A stretch of 64,000 bases of DNA from Aselliscus stoliczkanus (Eukaryota > Chordata > Mammalia > Chiroptera > Hipposideridae), in assembly GCA_033961575.1 (NCBI GenBank), contig CM066738.1, forward strand, positions 73,135,978 through 73,199,977. Direction: 5' to 3'. Of this stretch, positions 60,661 through 64,000 are shown piece after piece. Position numbers and translations under genes: made by a program. The notes under the pieces are model-generated. The model did no database searches. It worked only from the letters and a program-made list of their open reading frames with translations, and was not told the origin of the DNA. Every line of letters starts with the position of its first letter. Position 1 is the stretch's first letter.

Positions 60661-60903
60661 CCATGGGTGCCAAAAAAATGCATACACATTTTAAGAGACG
60701 TTAACGCTTCGGTCAGTGTTGCTCAAGCAGTAGTTCCCCGTAATCAGAAGTGTCTGGAAGCTGATGGTAACCACTTTGAGCACCTCTTGTAATTGCAGAA
60801 GTCAAACGTGACTTGTATTCATCTTTTGTTATTGATATATATTAATACAGTTTTTTCCTTTCTTAAAATGTGTGTACATTTTTTTTTTTTTTGGCACCCT
60901 CTG
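60661..60903 (+). mobile_element. Deleted Tc1/mariner-class element (243 bp)
   Basis: The left end, CCATGGGTGCCAAAAAAATG, is the inverse of the right end (reverse complement starts CAGAGGGTGCCAAAAAAAAA). The similarity runs on through CACATTTTAAGA, about 40 bp each side, with TA at both borders (60659-60660 and 60904-60905). Just before the right end an open frame closes with KCLEADGNHFEHLL-stop (to 60792), like the C-terminus of this transposase class. The catalytic part is gone. Confidence 0.8.
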
Positions 60904-61624
60904 TATAAGAATGCCAGGCAATGTGGTCACAGTAACAAGTCAGAGGCAGTACATCTGGCTGGAGACAAGCCCCATCTGCATTTGTCTCACATAGATACCA
61001 ATCCCTCTGATACTCAACATATAGGACACAAATAGAGTATACAAAATTCCACTGAAAACTTAATGTGCTAATATAACTTTAATAAGAGAAAATTAAGAAA
61101 TTGTATTATTTCTCATTCAGATAATGAGGAATTTCATATTACCTGCTTCATTCATATCTGAAATGCTCTAATTCTCAATGATAATTTTTATGGAGAAATT
61201 TGTGGCAATGTTTTTTTATTTTTAACCTTTGAAAAGGGCAATATGGATAACAAGACACATCACTGTACGTCCAAAGCTTATTGGTATAACCCTTGCAAAA
61301 GCATGTTTCTAACACTCACAAAGACATAAAACCTACTAGCACAGTTCTGGGATCTTGACTGACTCAATGCTGTCTGAAAGAAAGGGCTGGTTTCTGAATC
61401 TTTTAATGAAGCCTCCTCTCCCATCTGAGCTCTACTATTTTCTCTTAAGATGACCTAAGGTTGTTTGGCATGGGTTATGCATACCTCTGGGTTTGCCTTG
61501 AGGGATCAAAGGAAAGAAAATAAGTGAATTTGATTGAAGCCTACACAGAGAAAAGGAAGTCAAGGCTGTCATTCCTAACTTTTCACATATATGAAACACA
61601 ATGTAAGATCTGTGAGAAGTCTTA

Positions 61625-61790
61625 ACCTTTAGAGAAAAAAAGTGCTAATTTTACAGATGAGCACATAGGTCAATGAGGATAAATAATATGTTATAATCTT
61701 GCACTAACAATAGCAGTTGGTGGCAGCACTAAGATCCAAACCCAAGTTCCCAGTGTGCAAGCAAGCAGCTTGGCCTCTGTGTTAGATAAC
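61625..61790 (-). repeat. MIR-like fragment (antisense)
   Basis: 'attttacagatgagcacata', 'ggtggcagcactaagatcca' and 'cccaagttcccagtgtg' fit the antisense MIR order. Confidence 0.55.
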
Positions 61791-62101
61791 TCTCCAAGTC
61801 CACCCTTCCCTAACCCTCCCTGCTAAAACTACCACCACCACCTCTAATGCCACAGAGTCATCTAGTTTTATGGGTAAATGAATAATCTTAAAATGGTATT
61901 TAACATTGTTCATTTTCTTTTGTTGAAGATTTCATTGCTTTTTTCTATTGCAAAACTAATCCATGCTACTTGACATATGTATATACACATATACAGAGGG
62001 AAACAAAACCATCTAACAATTCTATGAACCCATAACCTGCTGTTGACAATCCATGATGGCCTATTTCTTAATTTAACTTCACTTCTGACTACTGGCTAAA
62101 A

Positions 62102-62103
<2 letters not shown>

Positions 62104-62172
<69 letters not shown>

Positions 62173-62186
62173 TTTCTCTCTCTCTC
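62104..62186. repeat. (TC)n-(GC)n-(TC)n compound microsatellite
   Basis: About 28 TC units, then about five GC units (62161-62171) and a second short TC run. Confidence 0.95.
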
Positions 62187-62487
62187 CAGTTCTCTTTAAC
62201 AGTGGGCCTCCCTCCTTCCTTCTATCTCTTACTTCCACCCTCTCCTGGGGTTGAGGGAGGGGGTCAGGTCAGGATTGGCAAATAAAAGCAGAAAAGGGTC
62301 CATCAAACCGACACTGTCATCAGCTTCACCTTCCTCATGCTCTTGCCTCCAGAGCCACATTCTCTGCCATTCCTCTCAATGAGGAATACAGTAATTAACG
62401 CTCCTTGTCACCTTTTCCTAAGCTATCTTTCCTCAATGATTATTGCAATTACCATGACTCTACACACGACAAAAGGATGCCCAGGGC

Positions 62488-62640
62488 AGTGTTTCTAAGT
62501 CTCATCCACCAGCCACCTGAACTGTCTGTAGAAAATGCAGACTCCTGGGTTCCACCCCAGGTTTACTGAATCTGAACTTGGGAATGGGGTCCAGAAAACT
62601 CCAGTTTGGGCAAGCTTCAGGGTCCTTCCCTTACACTCTC
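62488..62640 (+). repeat. MER5-like hAT fragment
   Basis: 'cagtgtttctaagtctcatc', 'agactcctgggttccacccc', 'ttactgaatctgaacttggg' and 'ccagaaaactccagtttggg' run in the order of the MER5A consensus as I remember it. Confidence 0.6.
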
Positions 62641-64000
62641 AAGTTTCAAACCCACTGTAGAATTTTTTATTGCCCCTGATTCATAAATGTTCTCTGCTTC
62701 GAGTCTGCTACCTGACTACACCTGCTCCATATTTGCTGCTCTGCACCACAGCAACTTGAAGAAAGGCTTTCTCTCCCTTATTCAAAGACCACATTGAACC
62801 CCAGCTCTTCCAAGAAGCAGAAAGAAAAGATTATCCCCTATTCGTTCCCATTCCTTAACCTTGCCCACCTCGCACTTCCAGTAGTCAGACTCCAAGTTTC
62901 CAACCTGTTTAAAGTAATGTTCAATTAATTCCCATAAGTTACTTCCTCTCTGTAGAAGAGCATCATTGGCAGCTGTTTGTAAATTTCCAGAAAAAGACAG
63001 TAACAATTTTGAAGAGTTATAAAGTTCCAAGTACATAAAGGCTGGGTGGTACATGATTAGGATACAGAGTTGTGAGTGAACAGCTTGTTTCAAATGTGTA
63101 CATGGAAAAGTCTCTCCTAAACTTTTGTTCTTAATTACTTTCAAGCTGCATTAGCTTGATGAGAAATATCAATACACTGTGAAATGAAGCACACTCTGTG
63201 AACCATTTATTTCACAGAAAAAAGGCTGTCATAAAACTATATACAAAACAAATGAATATCTGAGGTAGGAAGAGGGGAAAGGGGAAAGGAGCTTCCAAGA
63301 ATCAGTAATCCTTTCTTTCACTCAGGAAGGTGCTGGTAGAACTCCTGATTAAATGCCTTAAGTTTGCACCTCTACAAACCGTAGACATCCTGTGTTTTGA
63401 ACTGGCTCCTATCAGTCTCCTGCCACTTCCTGGGTTCTGCACTTCCCTGTGGTGTGCCATACAGTAAATTAAGCCTTCTGCTGTCAGAGCTGGAAATGGG
63501 AGGGGAGTAGAAAAGTGGCTTGATCACAAATGATTTTTATTGGCTTCATTTACATCCTGTTTTATGTCTTCTGAGTAGCTCAAGGTGTCTTATCTCTGGC
63601 TACCACGGGGCATTTTGCAGTCAAAGCAGTTAACATACTCTCTCCCCCTCTCCTCCTATCCCTTTCCCTTTTCTTCAAGCCATCTTATCTTATCACACAC
63701 ATCTCTTCAAGCTGAGGAAAACCCATACTTACCAGAAGCAGTGTACTCTATTGTCATTCGGGGCTCACAGAGACAAATGAAAGTTTCAGTCAAAAGAAAA
63801 TCAGTTAACCTCTTCTCAGTTTAGAAATACTCAAGGCTGTCTCACTTTTATTACTGCTAAATGGTACAAGAAGTTTTCCTCTATAATTTACATGCACACA
63901 GGACATCTACCCTATAAGATTAAGAAGACTAGGTACGAAGTTGTTGGTAAGAAACTGCATAATAACCTTAAATAATGCAGCTGTACACTTTCCTTTACCA

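Larger units (their letters stand above)
51101..64000 (-). other. ZNF521 intron 3 (3' part, 12.9 kb)
   Basis: This is non-coding sequence upstream of exon 4. 51.2-55.2 kb and 55.9-58.2 kb show no repeat that I can name. Further on are a MIR, one SINE (58.25 kb), a deleted mariner copy (60.66 kb), a MIR (61.6 kb), a CT/GC microsatellite (62.1 kb) and a MER5-like hAT fragment (62.5 kb). I looked for exon 3, which should end in codons for QLT plus one base, and did not see it. Confidence 0.8.

Overview
This window is nuclear DNA from a placental mammal. It covers part of one protein-coding gene, ZNF521 (EHZF/Evi3, a 30-finger C2H2 transcription cofactor), on the minus strand. The reading frame of the large exon reads as ZNF521 from end to end. 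The background holds the usual mammalian fossil repeats (MIR, L2, L1, MER5-type hAT). At least nine copies of a tRNA-derived SINE start with GGGCCGGCCGAGTGG or GGGC(C)GGCCGAGTGGCTCAG, and the long forms have an internal 'ctccacaactaagat...acaacaacttg' tail. From memory this tail resembles SINEs of horseshoe-type bats (Rhinolophoidea), and DNA transposon remnants of hAT, piggyBac and Tc1/mariner type also fit a bat. The bat assignment is inference, not proof.

Layout, read in the direction of transcription (high to low coordinates): 64000-51101 is intron 3 (its 5' end is outside). 51100-47748 is the giant exon 4 (3353 bp, 26 zinc-finger modules). 47747-15938 is intron 4 (about 31.8 kb). 15937-15853 is exon 5 (85 bp, one finger). 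15852-1 is the start of intron 5. Exons 1-3 and 6-8 (N-terminal repressor motif, last three fingers, 3' UTR) are not in the window. The splice phases fit: exon 4 starts in phase 1, the exon 4/5 junction is phase 0, and exon 5 ends in phase 1.

The two ends of the window, 1-19.5 kb and 51.1-58.2 kb, hold no recognisable young SINE or long LINE. Most insertions are in the middle of intron 4 (19.5-46.2 kb). There a block of antisense L1 fragments (31.2-35.1 kb) is cut by three SINEs. It is followed by a nearly full-ended L1 that lost most of ORF2 (35.85-39.5 kb), two copies of an old unnamed repeat (40.6-43.6 kb), and a hAT element with a perfect 8-bp target duplication that itself carries a nested SINE (44.8-45.3 kb). 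A 70-bp piggyBac-like MITE lies at 28.07 kb and a 243-bp deleted Tc1/mariner copy at 60.66 kb.

I found no second gene, no tRNA or rRNA gene, no CRISPR array and no sign of a new multi-gene system. The most useful observations are the mobile-element structures, a diverged local duplication in intron 5 with a 36-bp identical core, and the open reading frame that runs through both exon 4 splice sites.
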